DNA of 50,248 bases from VAZQ01 sp036555745 (GTDB taxonomy: Bacteria; Pseudomonadota; Alphaproteobacteria; Rhizobiales; Xanthobacteraceae), in contig DATBKV010000101.1 of the NCBI GenBank assembly GCA_036555745.1, forward strand, positions 1 to 50,248. Direction: 5' to 3'. Positions 34,150 to 42,007 of this stretch are shown piece by piece. The notes under the pieces were generated by a model. That model was not told the DNA's origin, made no database searches, and saw nothing but the letters and a program-made list of their open reading frames with translations. Within the stretch, counting starts at the first letter, position 1; every line of letters starts with the position of its first letter. The position numbers and the translations under genes were made by a program.

Positions 34150-34959
34150 TCAGTGCGCCTCCTCCACGTCGATCAGCGTGCCGTCGGGATCGGCGAGCTG
34201 GACGCGGCCGTGCGGGCATTTCTTGAGCAGCGCCAGGCGCGCCGCGCCTTCGGCGTCGAAATCGATCGGCTTGGGCGCGAGATGGATATTGGTCTTGGCG
34301 AGCTTGGCGATGTGCGCATTGAACGCCTCGATGCTGGGCACGCGGAAGCCGATATGGTCCATGCCCGGCTGCTCGATGCCGGCGCCGTTGAACGACGAGA
34401 TCTTCCACGGCAGGATCGCCATCGTGACGCGACCGTCGGTCAGATGATAGCCGCCTTCCTCGCTCGGCAGGTTGCGCGCTTCCAGCTCGAACACGTCGAC
34501 ATAGAAATCGGCGACCCGCTGCGCCTCGCGGGCGCGCAACGCGAAATGGCTGAAGCTCGTGTCCTGCTTCCATTCGCCCTTGGCATAGACTTCGGCGCGG
34601 TTCTCGTGCCCGGGCTGTGACAGGTCGAAATAGTTGCCGGCCGGGTCGTGCGCGCTGTAGCTGGCGAATGGCCGGTTGCCCGGCCGCTTCACGATCTCGA
34701 TGTCAGGATACTTCTTGGCGACCTTGGCGCGGACCTTGTCGAGGTCCTCGACCTCGATGCCGAAATGATCGAGCCCGGCCTTGCGCCCGCCGCGGCGGGG
34801 AATCAGGGTCATGCCGAGATAGCCGTCGCCGACCGAGATCGCGCCGATCTCGCGCGCGGTGTCACCCGACGCCTGCAAGCCGAACGCGGCGCGGTAGAAC
34901 ATGCCGAGCAGGGTGTAATGGTCGCTGGTAATGGCGAGATGATTGAGCTTTCCGAACAT
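34150..34959 (-). CDS. Two-domain VOC-family protein (extradiol dioxygenase/glyoxalase fold)
   Basis: 269 residues from ATG 34959, with AGGAGA upstream. The first VOC module runs from KLNHLAITSDHYTLLGMFY to VKRPGNRPFASYSAHDPAGNYFDL in outline, the second from FSHFALRAREAQRVADFYV to QLADPDGTLIDVEEAH. His in LNHLAI, GLDHFGIEV, SFSHFAL and MDHIGFRV and the acid ends NYFDL and LIDVEE suggest metal ligands in both halves. Proteins of this type open aromatic rings or act as isomerases; the substrate is not known. Repeat copy 5 lies upstream, and it appears monocistronic. Confidence 0.8.
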   Translation of the reverse strand: MFGKLNHLAITSDHYTLLGMFYRAAFGLQASGDTAREIGAISVGDGYLGMTLIPRRGGRKAGLDHFGIEVEDLDKVRAKVAKKYPDIEIVKRPGNRPFASYSAHDPAGNYFDLSQPGHENRAEVYAKGEWKQDTSFSHFALRAREAQRVADFYVDVFELEARNLPSEEGGYHLTDGRVTMAILPWKISSFNGAGIEQPGMDHIGFRVPSIEAFNAHIAKLAKTNIHLAPKPIDFDAEGAARLALLKKCPHGRVQLADPDGTLIDVEEAH

Positions 34960-35025
34960 CGTTGTCTCCTGGGCGATCTGTAGCGCAACCCTTAAATAGT
35001 GTACCGCCTTTGACGCGTTATCCTC

Positions 35026-35218
35026 TGTCCCGGGCGCAGCGCAGCACGAGGGAAGCGAATGGTGCGCTGCAGACACCGATCTCGGGTTTACCCGAGAACG
35101 GCACTCAATGTACGCAAGTCGGGTAAACCCCACTTGCGAGGACCGGTACGCACATCGTCTTTGGAACGGTCCCGGGTCTGCAACGCATCGCTCCGCGCTG
35201 CGTTGCGCCCGGGACACG
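35026..35218. repeat. Large palindromic repeat, copy 5, with nested ACTCGGGTAAACC element
   Basis: TGTCCCGGGCGCAGCGCAGCA at the left pairs with CGTTGCGCCCGGGACACGG at the right. The centre holds a nested inverted pair, CTCGGGTTTACCCGAG and CAAGTCGGGTAAACCC, also seen at 40721-40746. Weaker outer arms appear to extend it: TAGTGTACC about 34997 and GTTGTCAGAAGCACCAC about 35228, which match the outer arms of copy 6. It fills most of the gap between the Bug and VOC genes. Confidence 0.85.
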
Positions 35219-35284
35219 GCTGGTGTCAGTTGTCAGAAGCACCACAGTAAAGCGCGTCCCGACGAAATTGAAGGGCAGCAAGCG

Positions 35285-36532
35285 CTAGCGATAATAGCGC
35301 TCGAGCGCGATCTGGCGAACCTCGGCGAGGCCGGCCGGGTCGAGCATGGTCATGGCGTGCTCGACCGTGGCGCGGACCTCGTCGGCGCCGGCATGGTTGG
35401 CGGAGAGGCCGAGCTTCCTGACCTCGGCGACGAAGGCCGGATCGCTGACGACGTCGGCGAAGGCTTTGCGCAGCAGCTCGACCCGGTCATGCGGCGTGCC
35501 CGGCGTCACCATGATCAGGCGCCCCAAGCCGGCGATGCCGGCGCGCCAGTCGATCAGGCGCGCCTGCGCCGGCGACAGCGCCGCCGCCTCGAACAGGGTC
35601 GGCGCATCGGGAAACTGCTCGACGCGCTTGCGCGCGAGCACGGCCACCACCCGCATGCCGTTGCTCGGTCCGTAGAGCGCCGCGGATTCCTCCGACACCA
35701 CGCGGCCGTCGACCTCGCCGCGCTCGATCGCGAGATTCATGCCGCCGGTGCCCTTGTAGCCGGTAATGATCTTGCTCTTCATGCCGAGCGCGTAGGCCAT
35801 GATGGCGGTGAAGTCGGCGTTGCCGTCGATCTTGCCGGAGCCGGCCCAGGTGACGGGGGTGTCGCTCCTCGCCATGTCGGCCACGCTGTTGTACGGGGAC
35901 CTCGGCCCGAGCAGCGCGACCTTGGCCTCGCTGCTCACGCGCGCGAGCCAGGTGAGGCTGCGCACGTCGTAGTTCACGCCCGGCGCGTCGTAGAGCTGTG
36001 CGGTCACCAGCGTTTCCCCGCCGACCAGCAGGATGGTCAATCCGTCGGCGCTCGCGTTGACGGTGCGCTGGACCGCGATCAGTCCGCCGGCCCCGGGCTC
36101 GTTGGTCGGCAGCATCCGCGCGCCAAGCCTATTCTCGAGATGCGGGATCAGCGCGCGCATATAGGTGTCGTAGCCGCCGCCCGGGCTGCCCATGGTGTAG
36201 AACCGCACCTGCTTGCCGCGAAAGAAGTCCGCCGCCGTCTCATCCGCAGCGCGCGCCGGAACCGCCGCGAGCACGGCGGCACCGAGCGCGGCCACGACCA
36301 AGCAGCTAAATTTAGTTTGGTGTTTCTGACAACTCGTACCATTCGTGTCCCGGGCGCAACGCAGCGCGGAGCGGTGCGTTGCAGACCCGGGACCGTTGCA
36401 AAAACGGTGTGCGCAGCGGTCCCGGTTCTGCAGCGCATCATTCGCTTCGCTCATGCTGCGCAGCGCCCGGGACACCCGGGATACAAGCGTCAGAATCGCT
36501 ACACTAGCCTTTGCGGCGCCGATCGTTCTCAT
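35285..36532 (-). CDS. TctC/Bug-family receptor with signal peptide interrupted by an in-frame repeat insertion
   Basis: 415 residues from ATG 36532, which is supported by GGAGGA upstream. Codons 1-8 (MRTIGAAK) and codons from 75 on (FSCLVVAALGAAVLAAVPARA) would together make a normal Sec signal peptide. Between them lie 66 residues (9-74) translated from palindromic repeat copy 6, an exact 198-bp in-frame insertion. The mature part shows FFRGKQVRFYTMGSPGGGYD and NEPGAGGLIAVQRTVNA, the diverged Bug loops shared with 10353-11375. Whether export still works is unclear: the inserted part is charged, but a TTG at codon 78 could restart translation at a short hydrophobic leader. It follows a molybdenum hydroxylase gene by 18 bp in one operon. 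Confidence 0.82.
   Translation of the reverse strand: MRTIGAAKASVAILTLVSRVSRALRSMSEANDALQNRDRCAHRFCNGPGSATHRSALRCARDTNGTSCQKHQTKFSCLVVAALGAAVLAAVPARAADETAADFFRGKQVRFYTMGSPGGGYDTYMRALIPHLENRLGARMLPTNEPGAGGLIAVQRTVNASADGLTILLVGGETLVTAQLYDAPGVNYDVRSLTWLARVSSEAKVALLGPRSPYNSVADMARSDTPVTWAGSGKIDGNADFTAIMAYALGMKSKIITGYKGTGGMNLAIERGEVDGRVVSEESAALYGPSNGMRVVAVLARKRVEQFPDAPTLFEAAALSPAQARLIDWRAGIAGLGRLIMVTPGTPHDRVELLRKAFADVVSDPAFVAEVRKLGLSANHAGADEVRATVEHAMTMLDPAGLAEVRQIALERYYR
36311..36508. repeat. Large palindromic repeat, copy 6, full-length with outer arms, inserted in a signal-peptide coding region
   Basis: The core GTGTCCCGGGCGCAACGCAG (36345 on) to GCGCCCGGGACAC (ending 36475) is flanked by outer arms: TTAGTTTGGTGTTTCTGAC on the left (about 36311-36330) and GTCAGAATCGCTACACTAG on the right, partial inverted repeats of each other. 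It therefore defines the complete element, about 198 bp. One strand is open in the reading frame of the host gene throughout. No transposase is encoded, so movement must have relied on a protein supplied in trans. Confidence 0.8.
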
Positions 36533-36550
36533 CGCGTCCTCCGCATGCGT

Positions 36551-38908
36551 CTATGCCGCGCGCGCCGCCTGCGCACGCGCGATCGCGGCGAGCACGCGGC
36601 GCGGGGTGAGCGGCGTCTCGTTGAGCTCGGCGCCCAAGGGCGCGAGCGCGTCGCGCACGGCGTTGGCGATCGCCGCCGGCGGCGCGATCGCGCCGCCCTC
36701 GCCCATGCCCTTGACGCCATATTCGGTGTAGGGGGTGGGCGTGTGCAGATGCACGATCTTGATGGCGGGCAATTCGGCGGCGCAGGGGACGAGGTAATCG
36801 GCGAGCGTGCCGACCAGCGGCTGGCCCTGCGCGTCGTAGGGAATTTCCTCGTACAGCGCGGTGCCGATGCCTTGCACCACGCCGCCGCGCACCTGGCCCT
36901 CGACGATCATCGGGTTGATCATCGTGCCGCAGTCCTCCGCCACCGCGAAATCGAGGAGCTCGATCATCCCGGTCGCGGGATCGACCGCCACCACCGCGGC
37001 GTGGGTGGCGTAGGAATAGACCCCGGTATCGATCCCGGGCTGGTAGGTCGCGGTCACGCTCAGCAGCGGCTCCACCCCCGGCGGCAGCGCCTCCATGCGG
37101 ATATGCGCCACGCGGGCGATCTCCTCGATGCCGACGGCGCCACCCTTGCCGACGACCTTGCCGCCGGCGCAGCGCACGTCGGCGACCTCGCACTGCAGCA
37201 GGTGGGCGCCGATCTTGAGGATCTTCTCGCGCAGGAGGCGGGTCGTATGGGCGACCGCGCCGCCGGCCATCACGATGCTGCGCGAGGCGATCGTGCCCAT
37301 CCCGAACGGCGACATGGAGGTGTCGCCGTGGCGGACCGAGATGCGGGCGGGATCGATGCCGAGCTCCTCATGCGCGATCTGCGCCAGCGTGGTCTCCAGT
37401 CCCTGGCCGTGCGATTGAATTCCGACCGCGAGCACCAGCGTGCCGTCGGGCATCAGTTGCGCGGTGCAGCTTTCGTAGCCCGGAATGAACGGGCTGCCGC
37501 GGCTGACCCATTCTCCGCAGCCGTGGCCGGTCTGCTCGGAATAGCAGGCAAAGCCCACGCCGATGCGCCGGCCGTCGGGCTCGCCCTGGCGCTGGCGCGC
37601 GCGCACCGCGGCGAGATCGATTGCCTCGGCGCAGCGTGTGAGCGCGGCCGGGTAGTCGCCGCTGTCGAACTTGAGCCCGGCGATGGTGGTGTAGGGCATC
37701 TGCGCCGCGCTCACCATGTTGTCCGCGCGCACCTCGACCGGATCGCGCCCGACCGCCCGCGCCACCTCGTCGAGCGTGCGCTCGATCGCGAAGCACGCGC
37801 CCGGCCGCCCGACCCCGCGATAGGGACCGATCGGCGCCTTGTTGGTCGCCACCGTGTAGGTCTTCACGCGGTAATTGCGGATGCCGTAGGGCCCCGGCAG
37901 GTTGCGCGCCGCCATGCCCGTTTCCAGAAACGGCCCGTTCGGCCACATTGCATAGGCGCCGCCATCGACGATCAGCTCGACGTCGATGCCGAGCAGCCGC
38001 CCGCGCCCATCGGCATAGGCGGCGACCCGGTAGTGGTGGTCGCGGGTGTGGGTGGAGGCGAGGAAATGCTCGCCGCGATCCTCGACCCAGCGCACGGGAT
38101 GATCGACCTCGAGCGCGAGCGCGGCCAACGCCGCTTCCTCCGGCGACAGCCGCGCCTTCGAGCCGAAGCCGCCGCCCACGTCTGGCGCGATCACGCGAAT
38201 CGAGCGCTCCTCGAGTCCGAGCACCTCGGCGAGCCCCAAGCGAATGATGTGCGGCACCTGCGTGGAGGTATAGACGACGAGCTCGCCCAGGCGATGGTCG
38301 CGATGCGCCAGCACCGCACGGCCCTCGAGCGGCACCGCGACCTGGCGATGCATGCGATAGTCGCGCCGCACGACCACGTCGGCCGCGCGTGCGGCCGCCT
38401 CGATGTCGCCGGCCTGGAACACCCGCTCGATGAAGAGGTTGTTGCTCCAGCTCTCGTGCACCAGGCTCTCCGACTTGGCGATCGCGGCGGCCGCGTCGAT
38501 GACCGCCGGCAGCAGCTCGAAATCGACCTGCACGGCGCCGGCGAGGTCCTCGGCTTCCGCCCGCGTCGGCGCGATGCACGCGGCGATCGGTTCCCCCACA
38601 TAGCGCACCTTCTGCGTCGCGAGCGGCGGATAGCCCGACACCTTGAAGCCGGTGACCTGCGGCACCGCGCGCATCTCCTTGAGCCGCGGCAGCGCGCGTG
38701 CGGTGAATACGCGGCCGTCGGCTCCCGCCGGCGGCGTAATGCCCTTGATGCGCGCGTGCGCGTGCGGGCTGCGCACGAATGCGACCTCGCGCGTGTCGGC
38801 GAGCCTCACGTCGGCGACGAATTGTCCGCGCCCGAGGAGATGACGCGCGTCCTCCTTGCGCAGGAGCGAGGCGCCGACGCCGAGGGAATTCGCGGCCGCC
38901 TGCGTCAT
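36551..38908 (-). CDS. Xanthine-dehydrogenase-family molybdopterin-binding subunit, stand-alone
   Basis: 785 residues. The opening SLLRKEDARHLLGRGQFVAD is the standard CoxL-type entry without a leader, so cytoplasmic. DVGGGFGSKARLSPEEAALA and GPYRGVGRPGACFAIER form the cofactor loops, and GVKGMGEGGAIAPPAA has the catalytic Glu. The carbon monoxide dehydrogenase loop AYXCSFR is missing. There are no 2Fe-2S or FAD subunit genes in the operon. Its ATG overlaps the stop of the acyl-CoA synthetase by four bases, and a Bug receptor follows. This points to a substrate that is imported, then hydroxylated and/or linked to CoA. Confidence 0.87.
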   Translation of the reverse strand: MTQAAANSLGVGASLLRKEDARHLLGRGQFVADVRLADTREVAFVRSPHAHARIKGITPPAGADGRVFTARALPRLKEMRAVPQVTGFKVSGYPPLATQKVRYVGEPIAACIAPTRAEAEDLAGAVQVDFELLPAVIDAAAAIAKSESLVHESWSNNLFIERVFQAGDIEAAARAADVVVRRDYRMHRQVAVPLEGRAVLAHRDHRLGELVVYTSTQVPHIIRLGLAEVLGLEERSIRVIAPDVGGGFGSKARLSPEEAALAALALEVDHPVRWVEDRGEHFLASTHTRDHHYRVAAYADGRGRLLGIDVELIVDGGAYAMWPNGPFLETGMAARNLPGPYGIRNYRVKTYTVATNKAPIGPYRGVGRPGACFAIERTLDEVARAVGRDPVEVRADNMVSAAQMPYTTIAGLKFDSGDYPAALTRCAEAIDLAAVRARQRQGEPDGRRIGVGFACYSEQTGHGCGEWVSRGSPFIPGYESCTAQLMPDGTLVLAVGIQSHGQGLETTLAQIAHEELGIDPARISVRHGDTSMSPFGMGTIASRSIVMAGGAVAHTTRLLREKILKIGAHLLQCEVADVRCAGGKVVGKGGAVGIEEIARVAHIRMEALPPGVEPLLSVTATYQPGIDTGVYSYATHAAVVAVDPATGMIELLDFAVAEDCGTMINPMIVEGQVRGGVVQGIGTALYEEIPYDAQGQPLVGTLADYLVPCAAELPAIKIVHLHTPTPYTEYGVKGMGEGGAIAPPAAIANAVRDALAPLGAELNETPLTPRRVLAAIARAQAARAA

Positions 38909-40503
38909 GCCGGCAGCTCCGGCTGCGGCGGCGCGGACGCCGCGCCGCTAGCGGCGTAGGCGGCATTGAGCCGCGCCTGCGCCACGCCGCGGTCGATCTT
39001 GCCAGCGCCGTTGAGCGGCAGCGCCGGAACGATCTCGATGAAGCGGGGATGCGAATAGGCCGGCCCCTTGTCCAGGCAATAGCGCTTGAGCTCGTCTGCC
39101 GTCACCGCCGCGCCCGCGCGCGCGATCACCATCGCCGCCGGCACCAACCCCTTGACCGCATGCGCCACCGGCGCGACCACTGCGTTGACCACGTCGGGAT
39201 GGGCGAACAGGAGGTTCTCGACCTCCTTCGGATAGATGTTCTCGCCGCCGCAGCTGAACATGTCGTCGACCCGGCTGCGGAAGTAGAAGAACCCGTCCTT
39301 GTCCTTGCGGAAGATGTCGCCGGTATGCAGCCAGCCGTCGGTGAGCTTGGCGCGCGTGATCTCCGGCTCGTTGTAGTAGCCGAGGCAGACATAGGGGCAG
39401 CGGATGAGAAGCTCGCCTTCCTCGGCGTCGTTGCCCTGCGCGTCGATCAGCCTGAGCTCGATCTCGGGCGCCGGCACCCCCGGGCTGCCGCGCGGCACCG
39501 GGCGGCCGTCGATCGGAGGGCGCAGCGGGCTGCCGCCCTCGGTCAAGCCGTAGCTCTCCGACACCTTCACGTGCGGCAGCGCGCGCTCGACCGCGTCCAT
39601 CAGCTCGGGGGTCACCACCGCCGAGCCGATGGTCATTCCCCGCAGCGCGCTCAGATCGAGCGTGCGCAGATAGTCGCGGTGCTGCAGGAACATGGTGAAC
39701 ACGGCGGCAACCCCGCGCGAATAGGTGCACCGGTACTTCGCGAGCGCCTCGAGATAGGCGCGCGGCTCGTAGCCCGGCATCAGCACGAACGAGCCGCCGG
39801 CATAGAGCATCGGCTTGACCGTGCCACGCAACGCGTTTTTGTGAAACAGCGGCAGCGCGACCAGGCCGCGATCGGTCTCGGACGCGGGCCAGTAGCGCTG
39901 GTTGTAGGCGACGTACCACAGCATGCCGCGATGGGTCATGATCGCGCCCTTGGGCCGGCCGGTTGATCCCGAGGTATAGGGCTGGAACGCCTGGGTGTCG
40001 TCCTCGATCGGCGGCGGCGCGACCGCGGCGGCACTTTTCGCCATTTCCGCCTCGAAGGCGAGGAAGCCCGCCGCCTCGCGGTCGAGCAGGAGCCGCTGGC
40101 GCAGCGGCAGGCGCCGCGCCAGAGCGAGCGCGTCGCGGTGGCTCCCGGCGTCGACCAGCGCCAGCACGCAGGCCGCCTCCGCGATGATGCGCTCGAGCGT
40201 GTCGCCCGCGAGCCGGATGTTGAGCGGCAGCGGGATCGCGCCCGCGCGCATCGCCCCGAAGAAGAACTCGACGAACTCGGTGCGGTTGCCGACGAGCATG
40301 GCGACGCGCTCGCCGGCGTGCACCCCGAGCCGCGCCAGCATGCGCGCGACCGCGTCCATGCGCGCGTCGAGCGCGCGGTAGGTCGATGTGCGCTCGCGGC
40401 CGCCGAACAGATCGATGATCGCGACCTTGTCCGGCACGCGCGCGGTGGCCTGGTCGAAGAAGAAGCCGAGGTTGCGCCGGCGGTTGACGTTATCCACGCT
40501 CAT
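38905..40503 (-). CDS. AMP-forming acyl-CoA synthetase/ligase (class I adenylate-forming)
   Basis: 532 residues from ATG 40503; no strong ribosome-binding site is seen, and an upstream ATG in frame is possible. The P-loop YTSGSTGRPKG is at 176-186. SESYGLTEGG, GWLHTGDIFRKDKDGFFYF, RVDDMFSCGGENIYP and the terminal LNGAGKIDRG (catalytic Lys) complete the motif set. It activates a carboxylic acid to the acyl-AMP and then the CoA thioester. GSAVVTPELMDAVERALP and the general pattern suggest medium-chain or aromatic acids, not certain. It is the first gene of the operon with the molybdenum hydroxylase and Bug receptor. Confidence 0.9.
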   Translation of the reverse strand: MSVDNVNRRRNLGFFFDQATARVPDKVAIIDLFGGRERTSTYRALDARMDAVARMLARLGVHAGERVAMLVGNRTEFVEFFFGAMRAGAIPLPLNIRLAGDTLERIIAEAACVLALVDAGSHRDALALARRLPLRQRLLLDREAAGFLAFEAEMAKSAAAVAPPPIEDDTQAFQPYTSGSTGRPKGAIMTHRGMLWYVAYNQRYWPASETDRGLVALPLFHKNALRGTVKPMLYAGGSFVLMPGYEPRAYLEALAKYRCTYSRGVAAVFTMFLQHRDYLRTLDLSALRGMTIGSAVVTPELMDAVERALPHVKVSESYGLTEGGSPLRPPIDGRPVPRGSPGVPAPEIELRLIDAQGNDAEEGELLIRCPYVCLGYYNEPEITRAKLTDGWLHTGDIFRKDKDGFFYFRSRVDDMFSCGGENIYPKEVENLLFAHPDVVNAVVAPVAHAVKGLVPAAMVIARAGAAVTADELKRYCLDKGPAYSHPRFIEIVPALPLNGAGKIDRGVAQARLNAAYAASGAASAPPQPELPA

Positions 40504-40670
40504 GCCATCCGCTTGCCTGCGCGCCCCGCCGCCCCGCCGTTCCGATTCCGAACCTCGCATCGGCGCGCGGCAATCACGCGTGTGAATTTCGGAAGCGAAG
40601 GAGAGTAGCAAATTATTGGTCTATTGCGGGTGCAGGTGAAATGAAATCAGCGCACGGCAGATTCGGTCTG

Positions 40671-40768
40671 CTCCCTCCCCGACCCCAAGTCGGATATCCG
40701 ACTTCGGCCATCTTACGTGCCGAACTCGGGTAAACCCGGAGTTCGGGCGGGGGAGGGTTTGGGAGGGG
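40671..40768. repeat. Mosaic intergenic palindrome (CTCCCTCCCC...GGGGGAGGG with nested perfect 18-bp palindrome)
   Basis: The outer arms CTCCCTCCCCGACCCC and CGGGGGAGGGTTTGGGAGG resemble the repeat at 6025-6142. Inside lie AAGTCGGATATCCGACTT (40687-40704), an exact palindrome, and GAACTCGGGTAAACCCGGAG, the nested element of copies 3 and 5. The region 40504-40844 holds no gene that I can support. Confidence 0.75.
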
Positions 40769-40844
40769 CGCACCGAGTGGCGGGCACTGTTCTGCGTCAA
40801 CCCGAACGCTGCGGCTTGGTCTAGGCGGTCCGTCGCGCGCAGCA

Positions 40845-40995
40845 GAAGGTGTGATGAAAAGATCACACAGGGCGCAAATCGCGGATTGAAGTGGGATTTG
40901 CGGTTGGCAAAGCGAACAGAATGACTAACCTTGCATCTGCCTATTCATGGGCGTTTCCTCCTTCACTAAAGCCCCGCTCGTCGGGGCTTTTTTTT
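40845..40995 (+). ncRNA. Candidate structured small RNA with CCUCC motif and intrinsic terminator
   Basis: Three perfect inverted repeats follow each other on the plus strand: GTGTGAT-GAAAAG-ATCACAC (40849-40868), CGCAAATC...GATTTGCG (arms 40873-40880 and 40895-40902), and the terminator AAAGCCCCG-CTCGT-CGGGGCTTT with eight Ts. Between the second and third is an unpaired stretch with TTTCCTCCTTCA (40954-40965), which is complementary to Shine-Dalgarno sequences, as in several alphaproteobacterial Hfq-type small RNAs. No protein gene on this strand would use the terminator. The 5-prime end is a guess. The minus strand is the end of the DUF2161 gene and reads AAGGAGG-N8-ATG, so a tiny peptide there is the alternative explanation. 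Confidence 0.5.
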
Positions 40996-41692
40996 GCGCG
41001 CTCGGCGCCGCCGGCGCGACCTGCGGCCAGCGTGCGAGCGCCGCCGTGCCCGCCGCGGTCAGCGCATAGAGCCCGCGCTCGACCCGGAAGAACCAGCCGT
41101 AGACGTTGCGCAACAGGATCTTGGGTGCGTCCGGGACAGCGGCCCTGAGCTCGGACGTGCGCCGCGCGCCGTCGGCGAGCGACGCCGCGCAGATGAGCGC
41201 CTGCTGGCGATAGGCGGTCATGATCGGCATCTTCGAACTTCCGCCGAGCGCGGGATCGCCGAGGCGGCGGCGATGCTCCCGCACCAGCAGCGAGCGGCGT
41301 TTCGGATCGCGGCGGGGACGCCAGGGACCCGGCTCGACCAGCACCTCGACGCGCCCTCTCGCTGAGACGCCGAGCAGGCCGAAGCCCAGGAGCCGGCAGA
41401 GCTTGCGCACGCGCGGATCGCGCTCGCGGCCGCGGCGCCCGCGGGCGCGCACCGCGAGCCAGACCTCGTCGCAGGCGGCGCTGCGGTTGATGCCCTGCAG
41501 CACCAGCTCGAGATTGAAGCCGAGCTTGAGCTCGCCCACGATGACGAGCGGCGGCTCTTCGCCGCGCAGCGCGACGAGATCGCAGCCGCAGACTTCGCCC
41601 TTCACCTCGAAGCCGAGGCGCTCGAGGAAGCGCTTGACTGGCGCGTAGAGCGAGGTTTCCCGCGGCGAGGTGAGCGGCCTTGGCAGCGGCAT
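40925..41692 (-). CDS. DUF2161-family putative PD-(D/E)XK-type nuclease/phosphodiesterase
   Basis: 255 residues from ATG 41692. SLYAPVKRFLERLGFEVKGEVCGCDLVALRG is the family opening in outline; CDLVAL followed by VIVGELKLGF gives the D...(E)xK nuclease-like core. NLELVLQGINR and VWLAV follow in order, and RVRKLCRLLGFGLLGV continues the fold. The middle section has a LLRNVYGWFFRVERGLYALT winged-helix-like segment. The natural product is not known. The last 25 or so codons (SAQKKAPTSGALVKEETP on) overlap the terminator hairpin and AAGGAGG of the opposite-strand RNA candidate, so the C-terminus is unusual and may be a readthrough extension. Confidence 0.78.
   Translation of the reverse strand: MPLPRPLTSPRETSLYAPVKRFLERLGFEVKGEVCGCDLVALRGEEPPLVIVGELKLGFNLELVLQGINRSAACDEVWLAVRARGRRGRERDPRVRKLCRLLGFGLLGVSARGRVEVLVEPGPWRPRRDPKRRSLLVREHRRRLGDPALGGSSKMPIMTAYRQQALICAASLADGARRTSELRAAVPDAPKILLRNVYGWFFRVERGLYALTAAGTAALARWPQVAPAAPSAQKKAPTSGALVKEETPMNRQMQG
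40968..40995 (+). terminator. Rho-independent terminator
   Basis: AAAGCCCCG (40968-40976), a five-base loop, CGGGGCTTT (40982-40990) and a run of eight Ts from 40988. Strong on the plus strand. It lies inside the 3-prime end of the minus-strand DUF2161 gene, where no plus-strand gene is known, which is the main reason for proposing a small RNA. Confidence 0.8.
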
Positions 41693-42007
41693 ACAGGAGC
41701 ACCGGCGCGAGCAATGGGCGTTCGCCGCGCGGGGGCAGTGCCGCGCCGCGCGGCCGTGGCCCGCATGCGGAGCCGCGAGAGCCGTCGTGCACGGTCCCGC
41801 CGCGGCCGAACCATGTCGCCGGCGTGGTAAAGAGAGCGTTAACGCCGCACCCCCGCCGAGGGGCGCGCGGCCTCGCTATCGGCGCTGGGCGTGCCCGAAA
41901 CGCTGCTTTTTCTCGACCTTTGACACGGAAAGACTCTTTTCTTCCGGGCTCGAATCATATCTGCTCGCGCCCCGCGCATTTCGCGCCTCCGAGGAGGGCA
42001 AACCATC
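41693..42007. other. Divergent intergenic region between DUF2161 and HU genes
   Basis: 315 bp. GC-rich near the DUF2161 side, more AT-rich near HU (CTTTTTCTCGACCTTTGACA, then CGAATCATATCTG). A TTGACA-like hexamer at 41920 has no good -10 at the right spacing. I see no gene. GAGGAGGGC just before 42008 is the HU ribosome-binding site. Confidence 0.5.

Noticed and set aside
35108..38959. A 1283-codon plus-strand open frame
   Set aside because: Shadow of the Bug receptor and molybdenum hydroxylase genes on the other strand; it also runs through a repeat element.
41920..41948. TTGACA promoter for the HU gene
   Set aside because: No acceptable -10 hexamer lies 16-18 bp downstream of the TTGACA-like sequence.
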